A stretch of 5,194 bases of DNA from an uncultured Alcanivoracaceae bacterium (GTDB lineage Bacteria; Pseudomonadota; Gammaproteobacteria; Pseudomonadales; Alcanivoracaceae), in the NCBI GenBank assembly GCA_937943665.1, contig CALEAR010000102.1, forward strand, positions 1 to 5,194, in the 5' to 3' direction. Of the stretch, positions 4,967-5,194 are shown piece after piece; the first letter of the stretch is position 1; every line of letters begins with the position of its first letter. Both the position numbers and the translations under genes were made by a program. Below the pieces are notes generated by a model that searched no databases, was not told where the DNA came from, and was given only the letters and a program-made list of their open reading frames with translations.

Positions 4967-5194
4967 CTATTCTTCCGTGTATTGGAGATTGGTTTGCGCC
5001 ACTAGCTTTGTTGCCACACTAGAACGGGCAAAATATTCTGCAAGCCGTAATTCAATGAGCTCATGGAAATAGGCTTCAAAGGCTTCATGAAGGGATTCTT
5101 CCACCGAGAAATTCAATTTGAACATGCCCTCTTCTTCCACAAACCACGCCTGCGGGCTGCGTTTATCTTGTTGGCAAGAATAGTGAATAGGGTT
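4967..5194 (-). CDS. C-terminal part of an unrecognised protein, 5'-truncated by window edge
   Basis: On the - strand an open frame runs from the window edge to TAG at 4967-4969, giving 75 residues. It starts NPIHYSCQQDKRSPQAWFV and contains a strongly helical, acidic segment around VEESLHEAFEAYFHELIEL (31-49), then RLAEYFARS. The composition is that of a real soluble cytoplasmic protein, with no membrane segment. An internal ATG (5123-5125) could start a 52-residue product. However, coherent protein sequence precedes it and the ribosome spacing is poor, so the true start is probably beyond the window. The stretch was opened only from the sequence, since it lacks a start inside the window. 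I cannot name the family. It faces the + strand cluster, with the decayed region between them. Confidence 0.65.
   Translation of the reverse strand, partial: NPIHYSCQQDKRSPQAWFVEEEGMFKLNFSVEESLHEAFEAYFHELIELRLAEYFARSSVATKLVAQTNLQYTEE

Noticed and set aside
4866..5072. A 68-codon + strand reading frame
   Set aside because: It has no ribosome site, its predicted protein looks random, and it overlaps the better - strand frame at 4967-5194 and the remnant at 4691-4878.

Overview
The window looks like bacterial chromosome from a Gram-negative, probably a gammaproteobacterium. The grounds are a lipobox lipoprotein, Sec signal peptides, AGGAG-type ribosome binding sites and Rho-independent terminators. 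The genus cannot be told from the sequence, and no tRNA, rRNA, CRISPR array, transposase or phage gene is visible.

Layout. (1) Positions 1-1194 hold the 3' part of a gene for a eukaryotic-type (SQRDL-like) sulfide:quinone oxidoreductase, closed by a clear terminator at 1206-1234. (2) Positions 1314-2186 encode a cytoplasmic alpha/beta hydrolase with a visible Ser-Asp-His set. (3) Positions 2264-4435 carry three consecutive + strand genes for exported proteins with no recognised function. They are a 286-residue lipoprotein preceded by a strong hairpin, a 136-residue secreted protein built from an exact 20-residue repeat, and a 169-residue secreted four-cysteine protein in an AT-rich stretch. 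(4) Positions 4436-4966 hold no intact gene. They contain a 20-bp RNA-type hairpin, a short protein-like remnant, and a broken ComEA-like helix-hairpin-helix gene on the - strand. (5) Positions 4967-5194 hold the C-terminal end of an unrecognised - strand gene that runs off the window.

The first two genes look like housekeeping or metabolic functions and are separated by a terminator. The three exported-protein genes point the same way but have their own leaders and differ in base composition, so they look more like an accessory cluster than one operon. The most unusual points are four. The lipoprotein reading frame continues as protein-like sequence past its stop through two TAA codons to 3313. 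The repeat protein has cysteine pairs only in its first and last repeats. A hairpin overlaps the only ribosome-binding-like bases before the lipoprotein. A 20-bp hairpin after the last secreted gene has only G-U wobbles as departures from perfect pairing. I found no convincing complete new system; the exported repeat protein and its neighbours are the best candidates for undescribed biology.
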